Shown in pieces: positions 1-5,458 of a DNA stretch of 5,458 bases (the first letter of the stretch is position 1; every line of letters begins with the position of its first letter). Both the position numbers and the translations under genes were made by a program. The notes under the pieces are model-generated. The model made no database searches. It was not told where the DNA came from and worked only from the letters and a program-made list of their open reading frames with translations. Origin of the DNA: Oscillospiraceae bacterium (lineage in GTDB: Bacteria > Bacillota > Clostridia > Oscillospirales > Acutalibacteraceae); contig WREG01000146.1 of the NCBI GenBank assembly GCA_009779455.1, positions 1 to 5,458 of the forward strand. Reading direction: 5' to 3'.

Positions 1-453
1 GACCTCCGCCGAAACCCGCTCCGGCTCGGCGGCGGGGAGGTCGATTTTGTTGATTATCGGCGCGATTTCAAGGTCGTGGCCGATGGCGAGGTAAGTATTG
101 GCAAGTGTCTGCGCCTCCACGCCCTGAGTGGCGTCCACCACGAGCAAAGCCCCCTCGCAGGCCGCAAGCGAGCGCGAGACCTCGTAGTTGAAGTCCACAT
201 GGCCGGGGGTGTCGATGAGGTTCAAGATGTATTCCTCCCCGTCCTCCGCCGCGTAGTTCAGTTTCACCGCGTGGGCCTTGATTGTGATGCCCCTTTCGCG
301 CTCCAGGTCCATTTTGTCCAGGATCTGCTGCGTCATGTCCCGCTTCGCCACGGAACCCGTCAATTCCAGAAGCCTGTCGGCCAAGGTGGACTTCCCGTGG
401 TCGATATGCGCGATTATCGAAAAATTCCTGATGTTTTCTTTTTTTTCCAGCAT
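1..453 (-). CDS. lepA: Elongation factor 4 (LepA), N-terminal part, cut by window edge
   Basis: LepA/EF4 is a ribosome-bound translational GTPase that acts on stalled or mis-translocated ribosomes. Only the first 151 codons are present, against roughly 600 in the family; the rest lies beyond base 1. The visible part is the GTP-binding domain. The P-loop AHIDHGKST is at residues 15-23, switch I RGIT at 54-57 inside MDLERERGITIKA, the G3 motif DTPGH at 81-85, and the G4 motif NKID at 135-138. The stretches MDLERERGITIKA and QTLANTYLA...LEIAPIINKIDLP separate LepA from TypA/BipA and EF-G. The ATG at 453 is supported by AAAGGA about 7 bases upstream and by the usual short LepA leader before the P-loop. 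It is the last gene of a same-strand series, but a 269-base gap with its own likely promoter suggests independent transcription. No disruption is seen. Confidence 0.96.
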   Translation of the reverse strand, partial: MLEKKENIRNFSIIAHIDHGKSTLADRLLELTGSVAKRDMTQQILDKMDLERERGITIKAHAVKLNYAAEDGEEYILNLIDTPGHVDFNYEVSRSLAACEGALLVVDATQGVEAQTLANTYLAIGHDLEIAPIINKIDLPAAEPERVSAEV

Positions 454-494
454 TTTTGTTTCCTTTGATTTTTATTGTAAATTTTCATAACATG

Positions 495-523
495 ATTTTA
501 CCATTATTATATTAATAAATCAA
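495..523 (-). promoter_or_regulatory. Candidate lepA promoter with extended -10
   Basis: On the minus strand, TTGATT (523-518, four of six matches to the sigma-70 -35 consensus) is followed after exactly 17 bases by TAAAAT (500-495, five of six matches to the -10). A TG one base before the -10 gives an extended -10 (TGGTAAAAT). The -10 ends 41 bases before the lepA ATG, leaving a leader of roughly 35 bases that contains the Shine-Dalgarno site. The whole stretch 471-533 is AT-rich and unique, between the gene and the repeats. This is a pattern match only. Confidence 0.5.
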
Positions 524-533
524 TGATTTTTTT

Positions 534-618
534 CCGTAGGGGATGCCGTTGCGGCATCCCGTTTAATATGATGAATTTGGCGGGTGGCAACGGTACGCCG
601 CAACGGCGTACCCTACGG
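534..618. repeat. Palindromic repeat copy 1 (full length, 85 bp)
   Basis: This is a complete unit with two 27-base arms. The left arm (534-560) starts CCGTAGGG and folds as GGGATGCCG-TTG-CGGCATCCC, a 9-bp stem with a 3-base loop. The right arm (592-618) folds as GGTACGCCG-CAA-CGGCGTACC and ends CCCTACGG. The right arm is the inverted copy of the left at 23 of 27 positions. The 31-base spacer (561-591) contains TTTAATATGATGAATTTGG, which recurs in copies 2 and 4. There is no reading frame of note and no transposase, so it is a non-autonomous or structural repeat (REP/MITE-like). No named family is claimed. Confidence 0.9.
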
Positions 619-652
619 GGTTTGGTTCCCCGACAATGTTTTGTATTTTCCC

Positions 653-728
653 TGCCGTTGCGGCATCCCGTTTAATATGATGAATTTGGTGGGGGGGCAA
701 CGATACGCCGCAACGGCGTACCCTACGG
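653..728. repeat. Palindromic repeat copy 2 (left arm truncated), overlaps 3' end of the restriction-modification gene
   Basis: The copy begins at TGCCGTTGCGGCATCCC, so the outer CCGTAGGGGA of the left arm is missing. The spacer matches copy 1, with TTGGTGGGGGGG in place of TTGGCGGGTGG. The right arm (702-728) is intact except GGTACG has become GATACG, which breaks one pair of its hairpin. The linker from copy 1 (619-652) includes TTGGTTCCCCGACAATG. A close relative of that string follows copy 2 at 732-748 and copy 3 at 3546-3562, so the true repeat unit probably extends past the right arm. The right arms of copies 1 and 2 are 110 bases apart. The stop codon of the minus-strand gene (725-723) lies in this arm. 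Confidence 0.85.
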
Positions 729-3461
729 GGCTTGGTTCTCCGCCAATGTCCTGTACCTCTCCATCAACACCGCCACGCATTCCGCTTCAGACGTGATAAC
801 TTTCGGCGAAAAACCGTATGCTTTCCAAACGGCTTTGTCTAAATTTTCATGGGCTTTTTTTAATTCCGGGTGAAAATGCATCGAGTTTTCGCCGTACATA
901 TCCGCAAGTGTGCTACCGGGGTATTTTTTTCTTGCGTTAAGCACATTTTGCGCCAAATTTTCAATTTCCGTCTTTTGTCCGTCCGTTGCGTCCGGCCAGG
1001 GGAAATTATTATAGACAATAGATCCGGAATAACGGTAATCGCTTTTTAAACGGCCGCATACGGTTCTTGCCCATGCAATATGGACATTTGAAGTCAAAAC
1101 GCCAAAATGATAAAGCGTTGCGTTAGGCACAATAGAATTTGAATCGCTTGAAATCGTATCTTTGTCTAAGTAGCCAATGGGAATATATTTTCTGTTTTCA
1201 GACGATACCCTCGGCACGATTAAATAATCTGTTTCAGGTTGCGGGGCAAAGAAAAATAAATGCGGTGTTTCAGCTTTTTTTACAGTAGGTTTTGCGGTGC
1301 TGTTTAATCGAAATTCCCTAACTTTTTTTATACGCTCTTGTACAAACAAACAATTTTTTAGCTCAGAGTATGGAACATCCTTTAACCAAAGGCAATATCG
1401 TTCGGTATTATTAATAAATTCGACAGCTCCTATATAACGCTTTATTATTTTTTCGGCTTGCGGTTCTTTATTTAACAATTCATTTTTTTCTTTTAATGAA
1501 AGAATTAAGTGTCCTCCATCTGACGGTTGATTGCCTTTTGTCATTGATGGCACATCACAAATAGGTCTACTGCGGCTGGTAATTAATACATTCGGCGCGT
1601 CCACCAGATAAGCGTTGATGTTATTCGCGATATTTTTTATGCCGCCGCTGTCATATAGCCTTTTAGGCTCATTGCTTTTATACGCACAAAAACCTATAAT
1701 CACGCAATGAACCGCCGCTTTGCCTTTCGCTTCGTTGCCCCATCTGAATGTCCTGTAAGCAAATTCAATGTTTATCCCGTATACGTCAAACATTTTGCCC
1801 CATAAAGGCGCGACCTGCTCTCCTTGCGTAATGGAATTCGTAGAAACAAAAGCAACTTTTATATAAGTGTCTTGTATGTATTCCGCCGCCTTGTGATACC
1901 ATGCGCCGACGTAATCAATGCTGTTGGACAGCTTGATTTTTCCGAATATTGCCACGGCGTCCGCTTTTTGCTCCGCGCTCATCATAGACGCCCCCACAAA
2001 CGGAGGGTTCCCCAAAATATAGCTCAATTCCTTTTTCGGCACGACCTCCTCCCAGTCAATCCTGAGGGCGTTCCCGTGTACGATTTTCGCGCTTTTTGTA
2101 AGGGGCAGGCGCACGAAGGGGATACCGAAATGGTCGGCCGCCAGATTATTCATCTGGTGGTCTGTCAGCCACAGGCCGACCTGGGCGATTTGGCAGGGGA
2201 AGTCCTCATACTCGATGCCGTAAAACTGGTTGACGTTGACAAGAATTTCGTCCTCAAGGCTTTTTGTCAGCCCTGCCATGCCCGTCTGCATATATTTGGC
2301 ATCAAGCTTCATCTTGAGCACCTCAAGCTCAAGCCGCCGCAGCTCGTGGTATGTGGTTATAAGGAAATTCCCGCAGCCGCAGGCCGGGTCCAAAAATTTC
2401 AACCCCGCGATTTTCTCATGGAATCGGCCGAGGGCGGCAGGGTCGGTCTTGACGCGGTCGAATTCCGCCCAAAGTTCGTCCATAAACAGCGGGTTTATCA
2501 GTTTCAGGATGTTTTCCTCGCTTGTGTAGTGCGCCCCCAGCTCCCGGCGGCGGCTTTTGTCCATGACGCCCTGGAACATCGCCCCGAATATGGCGGGGCT
2601 TATCCTGCTCCAGTCGAATTCCCTGCATTCAAGCAGGAGCTTCCGCATTTTCGCGTCAAAATCGGCCTTCGGCAGGATTTTCTCGAAAAGCCCCCCGTTT
2701 ATGTAGCGGAACTGCTTCAATTCATTGGAAAGAAGCGTCTTTTTCGCCCGTGTTCCCTCCGGCATATTGAGAATCTCGAATAAATCGGAGATTCTATGGG
2801 ATAAATCGCCACCGTCCTCCCGCGAATCCTTTATGTAGTAATAAAAATTGCCTTTTGGGAATATCCCCGTGTCCCCCGCGAACATGCAGAACAGCAGCCT
2901 TACGAGGTAGACCTCCAAATCATGCCCGTCGTAGCCGTGGCTTTTCAGCTCGTCGTAGAGCTTTGCCATTTTCTCCGCCGCCTTGACGTTGACCTCCATT
3001 TGGTCTTCCCGCGCCCGCTCGGTTTCGTACCCCGCTATGTCCGCGAAGCGCTTTATGTTCTTGCGTAAATCCTTTGTTTTGAAGTTCCATATTTCGTTGG
3101 TGGAGCGGCGGCACAGCCTGATATTCTCAAAATCGGACACCATCCACAGGTCAGGCACTTCATTTTCCGGGATGCTGTGCATATACCGGCGCAGCTGTTC
3201 GAACGCGCCGTCCAGATTTTCGCCCTTGGACTTCATCTCAACAGCGATTTTGCCCTTCCAAAGGTAGTCTATCCACTTAGCGCTGCCCTCTATCCGGGTT
3301 TTTTCTTGGAACATCCCTACAGCGCGCGCGTCATTAACACCGAAAACCCGTAAAAGGGCTTCGATGAACCCTTGATCCTGCTGTTTTTCGCTCGTTACAC
3401 CCTGCCAGCGTTTGGCAAAAGCTACGGCGTTAGATTGAATAATGTCCCATGAATGTCCCAT
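723..3461 (-). CDS. MmeI-like single-chain restriction endonuclease/adenine-N6 methyltransferase (type IIL/IIG)
   Basis: This 912-residue cytoplasmic enzyme cuts and methylates DNA with one polypeptide; MmeI itself has about 919. The domain order fits the family. The N-terminal nuclease carries D65-X9-E75-X-K77 (IDYLWKGKIAVEMK). A helical spacer covers about 160-300, ending near RRRELGAHYTSEENI (305-317). The gamma-class Rossmann methyltransferase has the SAM motif FLDPACGCGNFL (356-367) and catalytic NPPF (485-488). The target-recognition region, about 600-825, includes PSMTKGNQPSDGG, ERYCLWLKD, PRVSSENRKYIPIGYL and YNNFPWP; the C-terminal helices follow. In MmeI-type systems, methylation of one strand protects the host, so no separate methylase gene is needed, and none is present. 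The ATG at 3461 has no clear Shine-Dalgarno site and lies in an 11-bp tandem duplication (3441-3462); an out-of-frame ATG sits at 3472. The last residues and stop codon come from a repeat. The target sequence cannot be deduced here. Nothing in the frame looks broken. Confidence 0.93.
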   Translation of the reverse strand: MGHSWDIIQSNAVAFAKRWQGVTSEKQQDQGFIEALLRVFGVNDARAVGMFQEKTRIEGSAKWIDYLWKGKIAVEMKSKGENLDGAFEQLRRYMHSIPENEVPDLWMVSDFENIRLCRRSTNEIWNFKTKDLRKNIKRFADIAGYETERAREDQMEVNVKAAEKMAKLYDELKSHGYDGHDLEVYLVRLLFCMFAGDTGIFPKGNFYYYIKDSREDGGDLSHRISDLFEILNMPEGTRAKKTLLSNELKQFRYINGGLFEKILPKADFDAKMRKLLLECREFDWSRISPAIFGAMFQGVMDKSRRRELGAHYTSEENILKLINPLFMDELWAEFDRVKTDPAALGRFHEKIAGLKFLDPACGCGNFLITTYHELRRLELEVLKMKLDAKYMQTGMAGLTKSLEDEILVNVNQFYGIEYEDFPCQIAQVGLWLTDHQMNNLAADHFGIPFVRLPLTKSAKIVHGNALRIDWEEVVPKKELSYILGNPPFVGASMMSAEQKADAVAIFGKIKLSNSIDYVGAWYHKAAEYIQDTYIKVAFVSTNSITQGEQVAPLWGKMFDVYGINIEFAYRTFRWGNEAKGKAAVHCVIIGFCAYKSNEPKRLYDSGGIKNIANNINAYLVDAPNVLITSRSRPICDVPSMTKGNQPSDGGHLILSLKEKNELLNKEPQAEKIIKRYIGAVEFINNTERYCLWLKDVPYSELKNCLFVQERIKKVREFRLNSTAKPTVKKAETPHLFFFAPQPETDYLIVPRVSSENRKYIPIGYLDKDTISSDSNSIVPNATLYHFGVLTSNVHIAWARTVCGRLKSDYRYSGSIVYNNFPWPDATDGQKTEIENLAQNVLNARKKYPGSTLADMYGENSMHFHPELKKAHENLDKAVWKAYGFSPKVITSEAECVAVLMERYRTLAENQAP

Positions 3462-3462
3462 G
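3441..3462. repeat. 11-bp tandem duplication spanning the start codon of the restriction-modification gene
   Basis: On the minus strand CATGGGACATT occurs twice with no gap and no mismatch (3462-3452 and 3451-3441). Each copy holds an ATG. The first (3461) opens the 912-codon frame. The second (3450) reads only MGHYSI before a stop. Because 11 is not a multiple of three, the number of copies sets which upstream ATG is in frame with the gene. Confidence 0.95.
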
Positions 3463-3487
3463 TAAGCTGCATTTATTTTTCTTTCTT

Positions 3488-3542
3488 TTTATATGATGAA
3501 TCCGGCGGGTGTAACGGTACGCCGCGACGGCGTACCCTACGG
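3488..3542. repeat. Palindromic repeat copy 3 (left arm missing)
   Basis: This copy has lost the whole left arm. It begins in the spacer at ATATGATGAAT, directly beside the 5' flank of the restriction-modification gene. The right arm (3516-3542) is intact and folds as GGTACGCCG-CGA-CGGCGTACC followed by CCTACGG. The loop is CGA, as in copy 4, not CAA as in copies 1 and 2. The linker after it (3543-3582) contains TTGGTTCCCCGCCAATG and leads into copy 4. Its CCCGCCAA (3553-3560) could pair with GGCGGG in the spacer. The minus-strand TATAAA at 3493-3488 might be a -10 for the downstream gene, but no -35 goes with it. Confidence 0.85.
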
Positions 3543-3582
3543 GGGTTGGTTCCCCGCCAATGGTTTGTGTTTTATATCCCGA

Positions 3583-3667
3583 CCGTAGGGGATGCCGTTG
3601 CGGCATCCCGTTTAATATGATGAATTTGGCGGGTGGCAACGGTACGCCGCGACGGCGTACCCTACGG
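3583..3667. repeat. Palindromic repeat copy 4 (full length, 85 bp)
   Basis: The left arm (3583-3609) and right arm (3641-3667) are complete, and the element is the same length as copy 1. Apart from the CGA loop of the right arm, it is identical to copy 1 through both arms and the spacer as far as can be read. It has the same orientation as the other three copies. It starts 13 bases after the stop codon of the sugar kinase gene, in that gene's direction of transcription. In that direction neither hairpin is followed by a run of T, so it does not look like a standard terminator. It could still protect or process the 3' end of the kinase message (inference). Confidence 0.9.
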
Positions 3668-3680
3668 GGGTTGTGCAAAT

Positions 3681-4775
3681 TTACCTTACAACCCTCGCCC
3701 CCGCGCCCTTAATAACCCCCTCGACCTCTTTAAGGCTTGCCATGGACGTGTCGCCGGGGGTTGTCATCGCCAGCGCGCCGTGGGCTATGCCGCAATCGAG
3801 GGCTTTCGCCGCGTCGCCGCAGGTCATAAGGCCGTAAATCAGGCCCGACGCGAAGGAATCCCCGCCGCCCACGCGGTCATAGATTTCAAGGCCGGGCAGC
3901 TCCATTCCTTTGGTTACGATTCCGTCTGAAATACATATTGCGCTCCAGTCGTTGACAGTGGCTGTTCTGACCGTACGCAGGGTAGTAGCCACCACCTTGA
4001 AGTTTGGGTAGATATCCACAATTCCTTTAAGCATTTTTTGGTAGCCTTCAATATTAAGTTCCGTTAAACTCTCGTTGTTGCCTTCGATTTCAAGCCCCAA
4101 ACAGGCGGTGAAGTCCTCCTCGTTGCCTATCATGACGTCGATATACTTCGCGATTTCCTTATTGACCTCCCGCGCTTTTTCAAGGCCGCCGATGTCCTGC
4201 CAAAGGGAGGGGCGGTAATTGAGGTCGTAGGACACCGCCGTGCCGTACTTTTTCGCGGCTTTGACCGCTTCAATCACAAGCTCCGCCGTGGTTTCCGACA
4301 AAGCGGCGAAAATCCCGCCCGTATGCAGCCACCGCGCCCCCAATTCTCCAAAAATATAGTCGAAATCAAAGTCGCCGGGCTTCATTTTCGACGCGGCGGT
4401 GTTGCCCCTGTCCGAGACCCCCACCGCGCCCCGTATGCCGAAGCCCCGCTCCGTGAAATTCAGCCCGTTGCGGATGCTCCGGCCTATGCCGTCGAATTTC
4501 ACCCATTTGATAAGGGACGTGTCCACGCCGCCCTGCATTATGAAATCCTCCACGAGCCGGCCGACCCCGTTGTCCGCGAAGGCAGTCAGGACGCCCGTGT
4601 CCATGCCGAAGCACTTTTTGAGGCCCCTCGCGACGTTGTACTCCCCGCCGCCTTCCCAGGCCTTGAACTCACGCGCTGTTTTTATCCTCATGTCGCCGGG
4701 GTCAAGCCTCAACATGACTTCCCCAAGGCTCAGAAGGTCGTATTTGCACTCATTTTTATTTTTTATATTAATCAT
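3681..4775 (-). CDS. kdgK: PfkB-family sugar kinase, probably 2-dehydro-3-deoxygluconokinase
   Basis: The likely reaction is ATP-dependent phosphorylation of 2-keto-3-deoxygluconate to KDPG, in uronate/pectin or Entner-Doudoroff-type sugar breakdown in the cytoplasm. The 364-residue protein shows the ribokinase fold motifs. These are the N-terminal LSLGEVMLRLDPGD (15-28), the substrate-side glycine motif GGGEYNVARGL (42-52), DLNYRP (184-189), GNEEDF (217-222) and the C-terminal signature DRVGGGDSFASGL (300-312), with D306 as the expected catalytic base. The family consensus is GAGD; GGGD here keeps the aspartate and the anion-hole glycines. The ATG at 4775 has GAAAGGA 8 bases upstream. The gene starts 36 bases after pyrE ends, suggesting one transcript. 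The expected partner, KDPG aldolase, is not in the window, so substrate assignment rests on family resemblance; another sugar-acid or sugar substrate is possible. Confidence 0.85.
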   Translation of the reverse strand: MINIKNKNECKYDLLSLGEVMLRLDPGDMRIKTAREFKAWEGGGEYNVARGLKKCFGMDTGVLTAFADNGVGRLVEDFIMQGGVDTSLIKWVKFDGIGRSIRNGLNFTERGFGIRGAVGVSDRGNTAASKMKPGDFDFDYIFGELGARWLHTGGIFAALSETTAELVIEAVKAAKKYGTAVSYDLNYRPSLWQDIGGLEKAREVNKEIAKYIDVMIGNEEDFTACLGLEIEGNNESLTELNIEGYQKMLKGIVDIYPNFKVVATTLRTVRTATVNDWSAICISDGIVTKGMELPGLEIYDRVGGGDSFASGLIYGLMTCGDAAKALDCGIAHGALAMTTPGDTSMASLKEVEGVIKGAGARVVR

Positions 4776-4797
4776 ATATAAAATCCTTTCATAAATA

Positions 4798-4820
4798 ATA
4801 TTAGTATTGCACTAAATATT
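4798..4820. other. Short AT-rich inverted repeat between pyrE and kdgK
   Basis: TTAGT-ATTGC-ACTAA (4801-4815) is a 5-bp inverted repeat that can be lengthened with AATATT on both sides if one base is bulged. It overlaps the end of pyrE and falls in the 36-base gap before kdgK. It is weak and has no T run in the direction of the genes, so it is unlikely to terminate. At most it is an intercistronic hairpin. Confidence 0.2.
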
Positions 4821-5447
4821 TATCCAGCTTTCATTGCTCGGATTATCTCTAAAAGCTTTCAGCTTTATTATATCATTTTGCTGTATGTAACCGCTTTCCG
4901 CCGCAACCTCGGCCAGTACATCAAAATTAGTAAGGCTCACATTTTTTACACCCGCCGCTTCAAGCCGTTCAAGGCCTTTTTTCATCCCGTATGTGAATAT
5001 GCTGGCGATGCCCAGAACCTCCGCGCCCGCTTCGCGCAAAATCCCCACAACGTCAAGCACACTGCCGCCGGTCGAAATCAGGTCCTCGGCGACTACCACT
5101 TTTTGTCCTTTTTCGAGCTTGCCCTCAATAAGGTTTTCGCGCCCGTGGGATTTTTTTGAAGACCTTATGTAACACATGGGCAGGTTCATCAAATGGGCGG
5201 TTATCGCCGCGTGGGGGACCGCGCCGCCTTCCCCTGCGAGCATTTCGCATTCGGGATATTCATTTTTTATGAGTTCAGCAAAACCGTTCTCGACAGCCAG
5301 CCTGACCTCCGGCACCGACAGGGTGAGCCTGTTGTCGCAGTAAATGGGGCTTTTTATGCCGCTTGCCCATGTGAACGGGTCGTCAGGACGCAAAAACACC
5401 GCGCCGATAGAAAGCAAGTTTTTTGCTATCAATTTGTTGGTATTCAT
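4812..5447 (-). CDS. pyrE: Orotate phosphoribosyltransferase
   Basis: PyrE joins orotate to PRPP, giving orotidine 5'-monophosphate and pyrophosphate, the fifth step of de novo pyrimidine synthesis. The 211-residue length is normal for the family. The PRPP-binding signature VVVAEDLISTGGS is at 117-129, with the acidic pair E121-D122. The N-terminal FTWASGIKSPIYCDNR (25-40) is the orotate/PRPP-contact segment typical of PyrE. The flexible catalytic loop RSSKKSHGRENLIEG (95-109) supplies R95, K99 and H101 at the places expected from well-studied enzymes. GGAVPHAA (74-81) forms the PRPP pyrophosphate-binding turn. The ATG at 5447 is preceded by GGAG with a 7-base spacer right at the window edge, so the upstream promoter and any pyrimidine control element are out of view. 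No other pyr gene is visible in the window. The next gene in the same direction, the sugar kinase, follows after 36 bases. Confidence 0.96.
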   Translation of the reverse strand: MNTNKLIAKNLLSIGAVFLRPDDPFTWASGIKSPIYCDNRLTLSVPEVRLAVENGFAELIKNEYPECEMLAGEGGAVPHAAITAHLMNLPMCYIRSSKKSHGRENLIEGKLEKGQKVVVAEDLISTGGSVLDVVGILREAGAEVLGIASIFTYGMKKGLERLEAAGVKNVSLTNFDVLAEVAAESGYIQQNDIIKLKAFRDNPSNESWINI

Positions 5448-5458
5448 TATAAAACTCC

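Noticed and set aside
300..306. Unusual GGGD in place of GAGD in the sugar kinase (residue numbers, not bases)
   Set aside because: The catalytic aspartate and flanking glycines are kept, and alanine-to-glycine at this place is a mild variation within PfkB kinases.
76..468. Plus-strand open frame of 130 codons at the left edge
   Set aside because: It lies opposite the strongly conserved lepA GTPase domain, and its translation has no family resemblance.
506..523. TTGATT followed by TATAAT as the lepA promoter
   Set aside because: The two boxes are only about six bases apart. The TAAAAT at 500-495, with 17-base spacing and an extended -10, is the better match.
534..728. Repeats read as a small CRISPR array
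   Set aside because: The repeats are large nested palindromes, the linkers between them are related to each other instead of unique, and there are only two per gap with no cas gene.
1824..2783. Long plus-strand open frame (319 codons) opposite the restriction-modification gene
   Set aside because: It is antisense to a gene with clear catalytic motifs, shows no recognisable domain of its own, and is an ordinary shadow of the GC-rich half of that gene.
3583..3680. Hairpins after kdgK as an intrinsic terminator
   Set aside because: In the direction of transcription no T run follows either stem; the stems belong to a dispersed repeat.

Overview
The window is about 5.5 kb of bacterial chromosome with four protein genes, all on the minus strand. 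Transcription therefore runs from the right edge to the left: pyrE (orotate phosphoribosyltransferase), a PfkB-family sugar kinase best read as kdgK, a large single-chain restriction-modification enzyme of the MmeI (type IIL/IIG) kind, and the first 151 codons of lepA (elongation factor 4), which runs off the left edge. Purine-rich Shine-Dalgarno sites sit before pyrE, kdgK and lepA. Together with the style of the proteins and a base composition near 50% GC with AT-rich gaps, this fits an anaerobic Firmicute/Clostridia-like bacterium. That placement is a guess; no marker here fixes the lineage.

Layout, right to left. pyrE (4812-5447) and kdgK (3681-4775) are 36 bases apart and look co-transcribed. 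A 219-base gap (3462-3680) holds two copies of a palindromic repeat. The restriction-modification gene (723-3461) carries every expected catalytic motif: D-X9-E-X-K nuclease, DPACGCG SAM-binding motif and NPPF adenine-methylation motif. A 269-base gap (454-722) holds two more copies of the same repeat and then an AT-rich stretch with a good candidate lepA promoter. No RNA gene, transposase, CRISPR array or convincing intrinsic terminator was found.

The two housekeeping/metabolic flanks appear ordinary. The unusual part is the middle. The restriction-modification gene sits inside what looks like an interrupted array of four same-direction repeats, two on each side. Each full 85-base repeat has two 27-base arms that are imperfect inverted copies of one another, and each arm is itself a 9-bp hairpin. 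The four differences between the arms form two compensatory base-pair changes, so both hairpins stay perfect. One repeat copy runs into the 3' end of the restriction-modification gene and supplies its stop codon.

At the 5' end of the same gene, an exact 11-bp tandem duplication contains the start codon. With two copies (as here) the gene is read from the ATG at 3461, while the ATG at 3472 leads to a stop after 16 codons. With one copy, the ATG at 3472 would read straight into the gene. The duplication therefore changes which start codon is used. Whether it is a live switch or a fixed accident cannot be told from one sequence.
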